Positions 10,044 to 20,500 of a stretch of 64,000 bases of DNA are shown one piece after another; positions within the stretch are counted from its first letter, which is position 1, and every line of letters starts with the position of its first letter. The stretch is from Vibrio penaeicida. Its GTDB lineage: Bacteria; Pseudomonadota; Gammaproteobacteria; Enterobacterales; Vibrionaceae. The notes under the pieces are model-generated. The model made no database searches, was not told the DNA's origin, and was given only the letters and a program-made list of their open reading frames with translations. Location of the stretch: contig NZ_AP025144.1 of NCBI RefSeq assembly GCF_019977755.1, positions 2,604,001 through 2,668,000 on the forward strand. Direction: 5' to 3'. The position numbers and the translations under genes were made by a program.

Positions 10044-11384
10044 CTAAGGCTTGCTTATCGCATTGGTTGGATCGGTTCCTGCTTGATATTCTTGCAGGTT
10101 AGTCGCGCCGTCGCTGTCTGTATCCAAAGCTGCATCAAGTGCCGACAGATCATTCAAGCCATGTTGATTTTCAAAGGCTTGAGACATGCCATCGCCGTCT
10201 AAATCCGCAATGTAATTAAATGAAGCGTTCAGACCGATGTTGTAGTAAACCGTACCGCGATTCGCGAAATCCGCATGGTACATTTCTAAACGAGCACGAA
10301 TCGGCTTCTTAAAATCATTGGTTTCTTCAAAGTTCACTTGCTGAGAGCGTTCGCATCCGTAAACACCAATTTGTTTATTGGTTGCATCATACAGTCGAAT
10401 ACGGCAGTTAAGAGCCGAGCTTATGTTGGAACGTGGCATGATAACAAACGACTTCAACGTATCGTATGGTGTTGCAGCATTGAAGTACGTAGTTTTGTTA
10501 ACGCGACCTTGCAGGCTAACACTGCCGGAGAAAGTACCTGGTGCGTATTTGTAGTTAGGAGAAACCACCTCAGGTGCACCCACAGATAAGGCATACGATT
10601 CGGTTGTTGCCGCGGCAGATGCATTGGCTGTAACACGCACTAACATACGCTCTTGGTTTGCTAGCCCTAAAATTAAGTGTTCTACCCCACCTTGGTATTC
10701 CACCCACGTTGGAGAATTCACACGTAATACTTCGAGTTTCCAGCTATTTGGTGCCAATTGATCATCAAGGAATAGCTTAACACCATCGGTACTGGTTGCT
10801 TCATACAAGTAGTAGTCGGCATCAATTCCTGTATCCATGTTAGCGGTTACGCTGTGCCATCCTTCAGAAAATGGTGTAGAGGTTTCGAACGTGTCGTTGA
10901 TTTCGTGTTCATCAAAATGCTTCGTCGTAATGGATCCGAACAAAATGGCATCGTTGGTTGCTTTAGCAACGGTAATTTGCCAATAATACTCGCCAGCTTG
11001 GTTCAAGCTGTGTAGAACTTCGCTCCCCTTTCCTGCCACAACAGATTCAGTTCCAACTTGTTTAAACTGACCATTAATATGGTGATAAAGCTTTAATGAA
11101 GCATCCGTCACATCATCCAGCTGGTTCATAATGCTGGTGATCTTGGTAGGCTCAGCGACCGAGAAGTGAACACAAACGCCGCTACCAGTATTCAATGTGG
11201 CATTGTAGGAAGCATCGAGTTGAATGGTCTGACAAACAGGTTTATAGGCTGCTTCAGTTGAACCAGTCGCAAAAGCACTGGCATTAAGCTGCTGCGGAAC
11301 TGGCGCTGCCTGAGCGATATCTTCAACCTGCCCAATAGGTAAGAATGAAGTTGCCAATGCCGACATGAGAACTGCATTTATCAT
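10044..11384 (-). CDS. Secreted protein with C-terminal calcium-binding (thrombospondin type 3-like) repeats
   Basis: A predicted exported protein of 446 residues. A hydrophobic N-terminal segment (INAVLMSALATSFLPIG) looks like a signal peptide. The middle contains beta-rich segments resembling bacterial pre-peptidase (PPC) domains, for example around EINDTFETSTPFSEGWHSV and DADYYLYEA. The C-terminus has Asp-rich calcium repeats: DLDGDGMSQAFENQHGLNDL and DTDSDGATNLQEYQAGTDP. No protease catalytic domain is visible, so its substrate or partner is unknown. I prefer the ATG at 11384 over one four codons upstream because GGAA lies just before it. It is monocistronic and convergent with pelG. Confidence 0.75.
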   Translation of the reverse strand: MINAVLMSALATSFLPIGQVEDIAQAAPVPQQLNASAFATGSTEAAYKPVCQTIQLDASYNATLNTGSGVCVHFSVAEPTKITSIMNQLDDVTDASLKLYHHINGQFKQVGTESVVAGKGSEVLHSLNQAGEYYWQITVAKATNDAILFGSITTKHFDEHEINDTFETSTPFSEGWHSVTANMDTGIDADYYLYEATSTDGVKLFLDDQLAPNSWKLEVLRVNSPTWVEYQGGVEHLILGLANQERMLVRVTANASAAATTESYALSVGAPEVVSPNYKYAPGTFSGSVSLQGRVNKTTYFNAATPYDTLKSFVIMPRSNISSALNCRIRLYDATNKQIGVYGCERSQQVNFEETNDFKKPIRARLEMYHADFANRGTVYYNIGLNASFNYIADLDGDGMSQAFENQHGLNDLSALDAALDTDSDGATNLQEYQAGTDPTNAISKP

Positions 11385-11741
11385 AATTATTTCCATTTTT
11401 TATACAATTAAGCACATATGTAATAAAAATGGATAAATCACGCACTCTCTAATTCTTTACTGTTGCTTCATTGTCACAATTTAAAAATCAAATCCGACCA
11501 GTTCATCACACTAAAAATCGATCACAACCTTGCTATCAAAAACTGCTCTTCAAATATGTGTCAGAATATTTCACTACTAAGTGAAATATCACTATTCGTC
11601 CGGATACAAATTTCCTTTCTAATCAGCTCAAGATCTTTCAAATCACAGTGGCAAAGCTTTTCAATTCGCAGTTGCCTCTCGATGTTTTGTGGCTCTTAGT
11701 TTTAAGGAAAATTTAAAAGCGAGTTTGTTGAGAGTGATGTT
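11385..11741. other. Intergenic region, no gene seen
   Basis: AT-rich sequence upstream of the secreted-protein gene (minus strand) and downstream of the GFA-family gene. It should hold the promoter of the former, but I cannot point to convincing -35/-10 boxes. The open frame at 11463-11699 on the plus strand has no ribosome site or recognisable product. Confidence 0.4.
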
Positions 11742-12134
11742 TTAATGAGGATCGGCTTCAAACACTTTTGCGCCACTATGAATGAGCTGCCATGACGGTC
11801 TGGTGGCGGCATGCTCATGGAACAGAACCTTAAGATTAGGATCGGAATCCAAGACATTTGCTACAACAGGGAATTCCGACTCATCCGACAAAACCTCGCC
11901 AAGGCTCGAACCACACTTTTTACAAAAACATCGCTTGAAAATGAAAGGAGGCTCAGGGGCATACTCAACCACTTCATCCCTGCCAGATACCCATTCAAAA
12001 CTCGCTTTTTCAACCATAAAGAACTCTGATGCACCTAATTTTCGGCATCGGCTGCAATGGCAAATACCAAGAAACTTCGGTTTCGAGTGAAGTACAAATT
12101 TAATGGTTCCACAGCAACAGCTTCCCTGAATCAT
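11742..12134 (-). CDS. GFA/CENP-V family zinc protein
   Basis: A 130-residue protein with the zinc-binding cysteine pattern of the GFA (glutathione-dependent formaldehyde-activating enzyme-like) family: CCCG near the N-terminus, CHCSRCRK at about residues 26-33 and CFCKKCGSSLG at about 70-80. The length is normal for the family. Most members of this fold have no proven formaldehyde activity, so the substrate is unknown; a role in thiol or formaldehyde detoxification is only an inference. It stands alone. Confidence 0.88.
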   Translation of the reverse strand: MIQGSCCCGTIKFVLHSKPKFLGICHCSRCRKLGASEFFMVEKASFEWVSGRDEVVEYAPEPPFIFKRCFCKKCGSSLGEVLSDESEFPVVANVLDSDPNLKVLFHEHAATRPSWQLIHSGAKVFEADPH

Positions 12135-12293
12135 ATGAACCTTCCTTTTCTGTAAGAGAACGGAAGGTTAATGGTGTCATACAACCCCGACAAAACCTGT
12201 CAGGAGAGGTGGGGGAATGATTGGGATGAGGCAGCTAAGATTGAGAATAAAAACCTAACAGCGCGGCTAGTTCAAAATGTGGTTTTCATTCTT

Positions 12294-12827
12294 TTATCTA
12301 TCGACATTCAACATGAGTTTTAACACCAGCATTTGGTATTCATTCAGAATATCTTCATATTCCACTTCGGAGCGAAGTGATTCATTTAACGCAGCCCGCA
12401 GCGCCTTCATTTCCTCTGGTGTGTAGGAACCTAGGACGTTTATGTTTTTGATTTCATCAATACTCATGTCGTAATAATCAATTTTTTCGTCTATCTGGTC
12501 TAACAAAGTCTGATATCGCCGATTGTGAGCGCGCCACTCAACCGCTATCAACTTACTTTTCATCAACTGAAGTCGAGCACGATTTGTCGCCATTTTCCCA
12601 GCCAACGAGACTTTCAAATCTAATACGGGTAACGAATCTTGAGTGTCCTGCCCTCGCTCTGCTACAAAATACCTCCCTAAGGAAACTAAGACCAATAGTG
12701 TTACCCCATAAATAAGAATAACTTTATATAACAGAGGTAGGCTATTACCACGATACCGACGTAATATCGGTGTCCCTTTCTTTTGCTTTCGATTTTGTGA
12801 CCCATTTGTTTCGTCACCCATTTTCAT
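12294..12827 (-). CDS. Small single-pass membrane protein, unknown
   Basis: A 177-residue protein that I do not recognise. It has a basic N-terminal tail (RKQKKGTPILRRYRGN), one membrane helix (LLYKVILIYGVTLLVLVSLG) and a C-terminal helical region rich in charged residues that may form a coiled coil. The start at 12827 lies in an ATGA overlap with the stop of the DUF1611 gene, implying translational coupling and a linked role. An upstream ATG at 12860 would give a longer overlap and is less likely. Confidence 0.6.
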   Translation of the reverse strand: MKMGDETNGSQNRKQKKGTPILRRYRGNSLPLLYKVILIYGVTLLVLVSLGRYFVAERGQDTQDSLPVLDLKVSLAGKMATNRARLQLMKSKLIAVEWRAHNRRYQTLLDQIDEKIDYYDMSIDEIKNINVLGSYTPEEMKALRAALNESLRSEVEYEDILNEYQMLVLKLMLNVDR

Positions 12828-13996
12828 CGCCTCAGGTACGGAAATGTCGTGAGAACACATTCAAGGAGAAGTTCGTCTGATTGCGCAAACAAATCGGATA
12901 CTGGGCGGCCACTTTTCACCGCTAGATCGCTCATGGCGGATTGCCGCTGTTTGGTCGAAAGACCTTGTGTGTTCAGCGTCACTAGAATGACATGAGATTT
13001 TGAATACATTTCGATTAACTGTATTTCATCATACAACCCATAATCTGGTACCGGATGGAGACCACATCTTGGAGCTGGCTTAGGAGTATGGTTAAGAATG
13101 ATGGCACTCGGGTTAGCACCGCAGATAATGGCAGCGCTAGTATAAAAAGAGGGAGCTCGAAACATTCCGTGCCCTTCCACGATAAAGAGATCTGGGCGCT
13201 CAGCAACGTAAGCTTTTAAAATGACGCTCTCAAGTTCTCCGGCGTAAAACTTAGGGGGAACAAATTCAAGCGCAGCACCGTAGAAAGTGCCATGTGTTAG
13301 CCCCACTTGACTCGTTGCAATTTTCGTAACGTTCAAGCCATACTCAGTCAATACTTTTGCTAACGTATTCGCGGTTGAGAGGCGACTGATTGCCGAATCA
13401 TCTCCCATGATGACAATACGTGGGGCGGAAACCTCTTTTATTTTATTGGTAAATCGATGAAAAGGTTCACCCGAATGCAAAAAACTCCAGTCTCTTATTT
13501 GAACATCGTATTTTTTACATGCTGCGGTAATGACCGGATCTTGATTGAGAGTATCGTACCCGCCATGAATGATATGAATGCCGTATTCAATAGCCGTTAA
13601 TATTACTTGCCTTTCCTGTTCACTGATAACCTTACCCGAGGCATACCAACCGAACACTAGAAAATCTGGGGTATTGTCCGAGTACAGGAGTGCAGTCGTC
13701 AGATCTCGGCATATTGGAATGCCATTTGCCACACCAAATAGCACTACACCACTATCTTGTCCCGCCTTTGTGCTGTCAATAACCGCAAGCACTTCAAAAT
13801 GCGCACTCGCAACAATAAGCCCGTTGGCGAGATGGCATATATCATCTCCAAAATGACCTTCGCAATAAATGATCGCCGTCTGAATTCGTCCGTTTTCCGG
13901 CTCTATAAATACAGAAAAGTCGGACCTAACGAGGCAGTCATTCCCATTACCTTTTTCATTACCGCAACCAACAACATCCTTGTCTAAGTTACACAT
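12824..13996 (-). CDS. DUF1611 (DgcN-like) protein
   Basis: A 390-residue protein of the DUF1611 family, a two-domain protein with an N-terminal Rossmann-like part (about 40-190) and a C-terminal P-loop-like part. Motifs include HGGYDTL, APRIVIMGDDSAISRLST (a degenerate P-loop at about residues 205-222), SQVGLTHGTFYG and FIVEGHGMFRAPS. One family member, DgcN, has been described as an N-acetyltransferase in D-glutamate breakdown, but the usual partner DgcA is not adjacent here, so this function is only a possibility. The extended Cys/Asn-rich N-terminus (first 25 residues) is unusual. It is followed by a coupled membrane protein and preceded by a Fur-like box. Confidence 0.75.
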   Translation of the reverse strand: MCNLDKDVVGCGNEKGNGNDCLVRSDFSVFIEPENGRIQTAIIYCEGHFGDDICHLANGLIVASAHFEVLAVIDSTKAGQDSGVVLFGVANGIPICRDLTTALLYSDNTPDFLVFGWYASGKVISEQERQVILTAIEYGIHIIHGGYDTLNQDPVITAACKKYDVQIRDWSFLHSGEPFHRFTNKIKEVSAPRIVIMGDDSAISRLSTANTLAKVLTEYGLNVTKIATSQVGLTHGTFYGAALEFVPPKFYAGELESVILKAYVAERPDLFIVEGHGMFRAPSFYTSAAIICGANPSAIILNHTPKPAPRCGLHPVPDYGLYDEIQLIEMYSKSHVILVTLNTQGLSTKQRQSAMSDLAVKSGRPVSDLFAQSDELLLECVLTTFPYLRR

Positions 13997-14124
13997 ATTG
14001 TCACCCAGAAAACTGTTCGTTTAGGAGGACATTAGCCAACAACTTACAACACCTATTGCCCACACTAAAAACATGGAAATATAATGCTAGCACAGTCATT
14101 GCGTGCCGCATACACACCTCCAAT

Positions 14125-14143
14125 GCTAATAATTATCATTGTG
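14125..14143. promoter_or_regulatory. Candidate Fur box in a divergent promoter region
   Basis: The 19-mer, read on the minus strand as CACAATGATAATTATTAGC, agrees with the Fur consensus GATAATGATAATCATTATC at 15 of 19 positions. It lies 129 bp upstream of the DUF1611 start and about 205 bp upstream of exaA. It therefore could tie either gene to iron status. Seen by eye only. Confidence 0.45.
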
Positions 14144-14348
14144 AACAAACCCACATTTCTGATCAAAATGGCTCAAACCCGACTTAGTTATTAAGACTAA
14201 GGGATGAGAAAAGCACTTCTACCGTCGGATTTCGTGCGAGTTGTGGTAGGCGCACAATATTCAACTTGCCCCCTATATGTATCAATGCTTAGGAGGCAAC
14301 CCCTCCCTTTGATAGATACCACAATTGGCGATAAACACGAGGTTTATT

Positions 14349-16211
14349 ATGCAACTAAATAGGTTAATGAGAACGTTATACGGCTGGCTCACAGGTGTCA
14401 GGTCCAAAATACGCTCTCTGAGATACAGTTTATTATTTTGCTTTTTTTTAACACTTCCCATGACGGCGGTAGGAGTCACTTGGCAAGACATTGCAAATGA
14501 CGCAGTCACACCTGAAAACGTGTTGATGTATGGCATGGGACCCAAAGCGCAACGGTATAGCCCTTTAACCGACATTCACGTAGGAAACGTGAGCAAACTC
14601 ACTCCCGCCTGGTCTTTCTCTTTTGGCGATGAAAAGCAACGAGGGCAAGAAACACAGGCATTGGTGTACGATGGGATCATTTACGTTACTGCCTCCTATT
14701 CGCGGATATTTGCATTAGATGCTGAAACGGGTAAAAAGCTTTGGAGCTACGCACATCGGCTTCCTGAAGGAATACGACCTTGTTGTGACGTAGTCAATCG
14801 AGGTGCCGCTATTTTTGGTGACAATGTCTTTTTCGGTACGTTAGATGCAGGCATGGTCGCTTTGAATAGAAAGAGTGGCAAAGTGGTCTGGAAAGTCCGG
14901 TTTGAAGACTACAAAGCAGGTTACACGATGACCGGTGCACCAACGATAGTCAAAGACAGTAAGACAGGTCAAGTTCTTCTTATTCATGGCTCGTCAGGTG
15001 ACGAATTTGGCGTTGTTGGGAAACTTTATGCGCGTGATCCTAATACTGGTAAAGAGATCTGGATGCGACCTTTTGTCGAAGGACATATGGGTAGACTAAA
15101 CGGTAAGGAAAGCACACCAACAGGTGATGCTAATGCCCCTTCTTGGCCACGAGATAAAGACGGCAACCTCGTTGAGGCATGGCATCATGGTGGCGGGGCA
15201 CCTTGGCAAAGTGCCAGCTATGACATAGATACCAACACCATTATCATAGGCGCAGGCAACCCAGCACCATGGAATACGTGGAAACGCACATCAGAAGGCG
15301 GAAACCCTCGTGATTACGATAACCTATACACGTCTGGTCAGGTTGGCGTCGACCCTACAACTGGCGAAGTGAAATGGTTTTATCAACATACTCCGAACGA
15401 TGCATGGGACTTTTCTGGTAATAACGAATTGATTTTATTCGAGTACCAAGAAGAAGAGAAAACAGTCAAAGCAACCGCTCACGCTGACAGAAATGGCTTT
15501 TTCTATGTTATAGACCGCGAAGATGGCGGCTTTATTCGCGCCTTTCCTTTTGTGGACAACATCACATGGGCCACCCATATCGATAACACAGGACGACCTG
15601 CGGAAGTTGAGGGGCAGCGCCCTCCAAAACCCGCACAAGGAGAAAGACAAGGTAAAGCCATTGAAGTCTCCCCTCCGTTTCTGGGTGGTAAAAACTGGAA
15701 TCCTATGGCGTACAGTCAAGATACTGGATGGTTTTATGTTCCAGGTAATCATTGGAAAGAAGACTACTGGACTGAGCATGTCACTTACAAGAAAGGCGCT
15801 GCTTATCTAGGCCAAGGATTTCGGATCAAGAAAATGTACGATGACCATGTGGGTATATTACGGGCGATGGATCCCATCACCGGAGGTATCAAATGGGAGC
15901 ATAAAGAACCGCTGCCACTTTGGGCGGGCGTGTTAGCGACTAAAGGCAATTTGGTATTTACCGGTACTGGCGATGGCTACCTAAAAGCTTTTAACGCTAA
16001 AACAGGTCAGGAGCTTTGGAAGTTCCAAACGGGCTCCGGCATCATCTCTTGCCCTGTGACGTGGACACTAAACGGCAAGCAATATATCGGTGTTGCGTCT
16101 GGCTATGGGGGTGCTGTTCCTTTGTGGGGAGGAGATATGGCGGAATTGACTAAACCAGTGCCTCAAGGAGGGAGCTTTTGGGTTTTCGAAATACCGGATT
16201 GGGCTAACTGA
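14349..16211 (+). CDS. exaA: PQQ-dependent alcohol dehydrogenase, ExaA/PedE type (quinoprotein ethanol dehydrogenase)
   Basis: A 620-residue periplasmic quinoprotein. After a signal peptide (LLFCFFLTLPMTAVG) it forms an eight-bladed propeller. Diagnostic features are the vicinal cysteines in RPCCDVVNRG, which form the disulfide over PQQ, and the metal and catalytic region DAWDFSGNNEL. The residue two after the catalytic Asp is Ser rather than Asp, which marks a calcium enzyme (ExaA/PedE) and not a lanthanide enzyme (PedH/XoxF). It oxidises primary alcohols and passes electrons to a cytochrome c that is not encoded nearby; no pqq genes are in the window. I chose ATG at 14349 (GAGG six bases upstream) over a TTG at 14325. 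A short inverted repeat (AGGAGG / CCTCCC, 14291-14307) lies in the leader. Confidence 0.93.
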   Translation: MQLNRLMRTLYGWLTGVRSKIRSLRYSLLFCFFLTLPMTAVGVTWQDIANDAVTPENVLMYGMGPKAQRYSPLTDIHVGNVSKLTPAWSFSFGDEKQRGQETQALVYDGIIYVTASYSRIFALDAETGKKLWSYAHRLPEGIRPCCDVVNRGAAIFGDNVFFGTLDAGMVALNRKSGKVVWKVRFEDYKAGYTMTGAPTIVKDSKTGQVLLIHGSSGDEFGVVGKLYARDPNTGKEIWMRPFVEGHMGRLNGKESTPTGDANAPSWPRDKDGNLVEAWHHGGGAPWQSASYDIDTNTIIIGAGNPAPWNTWKRTSEGGNPRDYDNLYTSGQVGVDPTTGEVKWFYQHTPNDAWDFSGNNELILFEYQEEEKTVKATAHADRNGFFYVIDREDGGFIRAFPFVDNITWATHIDNTGRPAEVEGQRPPKPAQGERQGKAIEVSPPFLGGKNWNPMAYSQDTGWFYVPGNHWKEDYWTEHVTYKKGAAYLGQGFRIKKMYDDHVGILRAMDPITGGIKWEHKEPLPLWAGVLATKGNLVFTGTGDGYLKAFNAKTGQELWKFQTGSGIISCPVTWTLNGKQYIGVASGYGGAVPLWGGDMAELTKPVPQGGSFWVFEIPDWAN

Positions 16212-16254
16212 TATGTACTCTATATTAATAAGCCAATCGAAAGTAGAGGAAAAT

Positions 16255-16893
16255 ATGCGTATTTCCTTATATTCGCTTGTTCTGTTAAGTGCACCATTTT
16301 CAATTGCTGAAGAGCTCTCGTTCCCTACAATCAATGGTTGTGAAATGAAGCCTTATACTCAATGCGCGGAGATGGACTTTAGCGGTCAAGATTTATCCAA
16401 CTTGGAACTCACTGGTGCTGATTTTCAGCGTTCTAATTTTAGAGGTGCAAACCTAAGCCATTCCATTTTAAAAAATTCTAATTTAAAGAAAGCAGATTTT
16501 ACTGAAGCAAAGCTGTTTAGAACCGATCTTCGTCACGCCAATGCAAGGGTTGCTAAGTTTGATAGAGCCAAAATGAAAGCGATAAAAGGCTGGGCGATGT
16601 TTGCTCAAGTCGCTTCTTTCAATGGTGCCGATCTTACAGGGGCAAACCTTGAATTTGCCCGTGTTTCCAAAGCGACTTTTCATGGAGCCATATTGGAAGC
16701 CGCAAATTTAGAAATGGTATGGGCGACAAAAACGGACTTTTTTAAGTCCAACATGAGGAATTCGAACCTTCAAGAAGCGAAGTTTTATGGTGCTAACTTA
16801 AAGGATGTCGATATGACAGGTTCCCGAAAGCACTATGCCATTTTTCAAGATGCGAATATGCAGGATTGTACTCATTGCCCTCATAATTGGTAA
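16255..16893 (+). CDS. Exported pentapeptide-repeat protein
   Basis: A 212-residue protein with a signal peptide (MRISLYSLVLLSAPFSIAEE) followed by pentapeptide repeats from about residue 40 to the end, for example ADFQRSNFRGANLSHSILKN and GANLKDVDMTGS, which would fold as a right-handed quadrilateral beta-helix in the periplasm. The ribosome site GAGGA at 16246-16250 fixes the start; an ATG at 16213 would add a non-signal leader. It is 43 bp after exaA and probably co-transcribed. A pentapeptide-repeat gene also sits beside the PQQ ethanol dehydrogenase genes of Pseudomonas as I recall, so a role with the dehydrogenase is plausible but unproven. Confidence 0.85.
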   Translation: MRISLYSLVLLSAPFSIAEELSFPTINGCEMKPYTQCAEMDFSGQDLSNLELTGADFQRSNFRGANLSHSILKNSNLKKADFTEAKLFRTDLRHANARVAKFDRAKMKAIKGWAMFAQVASFNGADLTGANLEFARVSKATFHGAILEAANLEMVWATKTDFFKSNMRNSNLQEAKFYGANLKDVDMTGSRKHYAIFQDANMQDCTHCPHNW

Positions 16894-16900
16894 TACATAT

Positions 16901-16935
16901 AACCAGTTCTAACCTCCTCAGAACTGGTTTTTTTT
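16901..16935 (+). terminator. Rho-independent terminator of the exaA operon
   Basis: A 10-bp perfect stem AACCAGTTCT / AGAACTGGTT with a 9-base loop and a run of T residues (16930-16935). Confidence 0.92.
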
Positions 16936-17569
16936 AGCTCTATGAAAATAAATAAAGCACTGACCTGTAAATTTATATTGTTAACACTCTACCAAAACCC
17001 TTCCTTTTAAGCTCAAAAATAACCAAAAAAAGCTCTTATAGTTAATAATTTAATTATTGAAAGCATATTTAAAACATAATTTCAATATAAAAGAAAAATA
17101 GCCTCACAATCACCACAGTCACATAACCATTCTCAAAAACCCACTTCATACACAATGGAAAATAAGTTCAGAAAAATTATATGTAATTGTTTTAAAAGAA
17201 AATAAATAACTCAGCCATTAAAACACGGTAATCCTCAAAACACCTAACCACTTATTTTATAAGGTTTTATTTAAATACTAAATAGTATGTTTTCCAAGCG
17301 CCTTTTTGACACATTTATAATTAAAATGTTAGCATTTTACAATAATTACAATTTAGCACACTTTTTTACACACATTCCGGAGAGGAGAATAAATCATCGA
17401 TTCGAAATTAGTTATTAAAACTTCAAACACTCGTTTATATTTTACTTATTTTTCACCTGTAGATTATGTAACTCCTAATTGACTGACTTCTTATTCAATT
17501 AACATGAATAATTAATTTCCATTACTCATATAACAGTCAAAAATAGATTTACGAGGAATTTTTATAGGC
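16936..17569. other. Long AT-rich intergenic region upstream of the repeat lipoprotein
   Basis: About 630 bp of very AT-rich sequence with no supported gene. It precedes the lipoprotein at 17570, whose ribosome site is ACGAGGAA at 17551-17558. It presumably contains its promoter and silencer-type (H-NS-like) AT tracts, but I see no specific operator. Confidence 0.4.
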
Positions 17570-20500
17570 ATGTTTAAACTATTCATACCCTTAACAATGA
17601 TCATCCTAGTCGGTTGTAATGCAGACTCTGAAACGAATACCGTTCCTGCAAAAAACGCTATTACATTGGATCAAAGTACTAACTCAACACAACCAAAAGA
17701 AACTGTAACTGTTCTGCCGGAGGCAAGCACAACAGCAGTTATTGAGGGTGGCGAAACGCCCAACACTAATGAGAAAAATACCACAAACCAGAGCACAATC
17801 ATCTCTGATAACACAAGTGGCTCTAACGAAAGCGAATCCGAGTCCACCGCTGAAATAGACGAACCCGACGTGGGTCACCCAATTGACGGCACCAACACTG
17901 ACAGTAACTCTGATACTGACTCCAGTACCTCAAGCGAAAACGAATCTGAATCCACCACTGAAGTAGACGAACCCGACGTCGATCACTCAACTGACGATAC
18001 TATCACTGACAGTGACTCTGATACTGACTCCAGTACCTCAAGCGAAAATGAATCTGAATCCACCACTGAAGTAGACGAGCCAGATGTCGGTCACTCAACT
18101 GACGGCACCAACACCGATAGTGACTCTGATACTAACTCCAGTACCTCAAGCGAAAGTGAATCCGAGCCCACTACTGAAATTAACGAACCAGACGTCGATC
18201 ACCCAACTGACGGCACCAACACCGATAGTGACTCTGATACTAACTCCAGTACCTCAAGCGAAAGTGAATCCGAGCCCACTACTGAAATTAACGAACCAGA
18301 CGTCGATCACCCAACTGACGGCACCAACACCGATAATGACTCTGATACTGACTCCAGTATCTTGAGCGAAAACGAATCCACCGATTCAACCAGCACACAG
18401 ACCTCATCAGAATCTACCGATTCTGAAACGACCACTGAACAAGCAACGACTGAGTCTGAGTCAAACTCTGGTGATACAGAGCAAACAACAACTGAATCCG
18501 CCGATTCAACCAGCACAGCGACCACATCAGGATCCACCGACTCTGAAACAACCACTGAGCAAGCAACGACTGAGTCTGAGTCAAACTCTGGTGACACAAA
18601 GCAAACGACAACTGAATCCGCCGATTCAACCAGCACAGCGACCACATCAGAACCCACCGATTCTGAAACAACCTCTGAGCAAGCAACGACTGAGTCTGCA
18701 TCAAACTCTGGTGATACAGAGCAAACGACAACTGAATCCGCCGATTCAACCAGCACAGCGACCACATCAGGATCCACCGACTCTGAAACAACCACTGAGC
18801 AAGCAACGGCTGAGTCTGAGTCAAACTCTGGTGATACAGAGCAAACAACAACTGAATCCACCGATTCAACTAGCACAGCGACCACATCAGGATCCACCGA
18901 CTCTGAAACAACCACTGAGCAAGCAACGACTGAGTCTGAGTCAAACTCTGGTGACACAGAGCAAACGACAACTGAATCCACCGATTCAACCAGCACAGCG
19001 ACCACATCAGGATCCACCGACTCTGAAACAACCACTGAGCAAGCAACGACTGAGTCTGAGTCAAACTCTGGTGACACAGAGCAAACGACAACTGAATCCG
19101 CCGATTCAACCAGCACAGCGACCACATCAGGATCCACCGACACTGAAGCAACTACTGAGCAAGCAACGGCAGAGTCTGAGTCAAACTCTGGTGACACAGA
19201 GCAAACAACAACTGAATCCACCGATTCAACCAGCACAGCGACCACATCAGGATCCACCGACTCTGAAACAACCACTGAGCAAGCAACGACTGAGTCTGAA
19301 TCAAACTCTGGTGATACAGAGCAAACAACAACTGAATCCACCGATTCAACCAGCACAGCGACCACATCAGGATCCACCGACTCTGAAACAACCACTGAGC
19401 AAGCAACGACTGAGTCTGGGTCAAACTCTGGTAATAAAGAGCAAACAACAACTGAATCCACCGATTCAACTAGCACAGCGACCACGTCAGAATCAACCGA
19501 CTCTGGAACGACCGCTGAGCAAGCAACGACTGAGTCTGAGTCAAACTCTGGTGAGACAGAGCAAACAACAACTGAATCCACCGATTCAACCAGCACAGCG
19601 ACCACATCAGAACCCACCGATTCTGAAACAACCACTGAGCAAGCAACGACTGAGTCTGCATCAAACTCTGGTGATACCGAGCAAGCTGCAACTGAATCCA
19701 TCGATTCAACCAGCACAGAGACCACATCAGAATCCACCAACTCTGAAGCAACGACTGAGTCTGCATCAAACACAGATGAGACGGAGCAAGCTTCCACTCA
19801 GTTAGAATCTGCCAATAACACTGAACAAGCGACAACCGAATCTGAAGAATCAACCAACACTGACACTGCATCAGAAACAACCAGTTCTGAAGAATCTATT
19901 CTTGCATATGACGACAAAAGCACGCTGTACAATTTATCGCTGAAATCTGAGATGAGTAGTATTCCAGAAAATCAGTCGACACAGCTATATCCACGTGGAT
20001 CTTATGGCGACGGATCGAGTTCGTCTCTCATTGACAAACCGTTAACGTGGCATATAGGCAATAACGATGTGGTAAGCATAAATGAATCTGGTGTGCTAAT
20101 TGGAAAAGAAAGGGGAACTACAACGATCTGGTTTACAATCGATGGGCTGACCAGCAATGGCATAACAATCACGGTAACCACTGGGCTTCTCCCATGTGGA
20201 GGAGACGTGAATGATACCGATAGGTACAATGCCGCAGGGTATTGCCTTAAAGTCATCGAAGGTGATTCAGGAGAAGCCGATGACAAGTTATTTACCGCGA
20301 CACCAAGTATCGAAGTGATGAAGCAACTGGGTTACAAACTGGATGACTCTCGCTACAACTACGGAAGCACTTATGGCGCTACTTACAAGGAATCTCGAAT
20401 AGACGGTGAGTTTGCTCGCTTTCGTTACGATGGATGGGGTTGGGAAAACGATCCAACGAGCTCCAACTATGGTCAAGGTGGTCAACTGGACCGATACTGT

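Noticed and set aside
11463..11699. A 78-codon plus-strand frame in the intergenic region upstream of the secreted protein
   Set aside because: No ribosome site, low-complexity composition and no recognisable similarity.
18307..19797. A 496-codon open frame antisense to the repeat lipoprotein, and a 444-codon plus-strand frame at 18471-19805
   Set aside because: Both are by-products of the 120-bp repeat, which lacks stops in several phases; the translations are simple periodic shadows without start signals.
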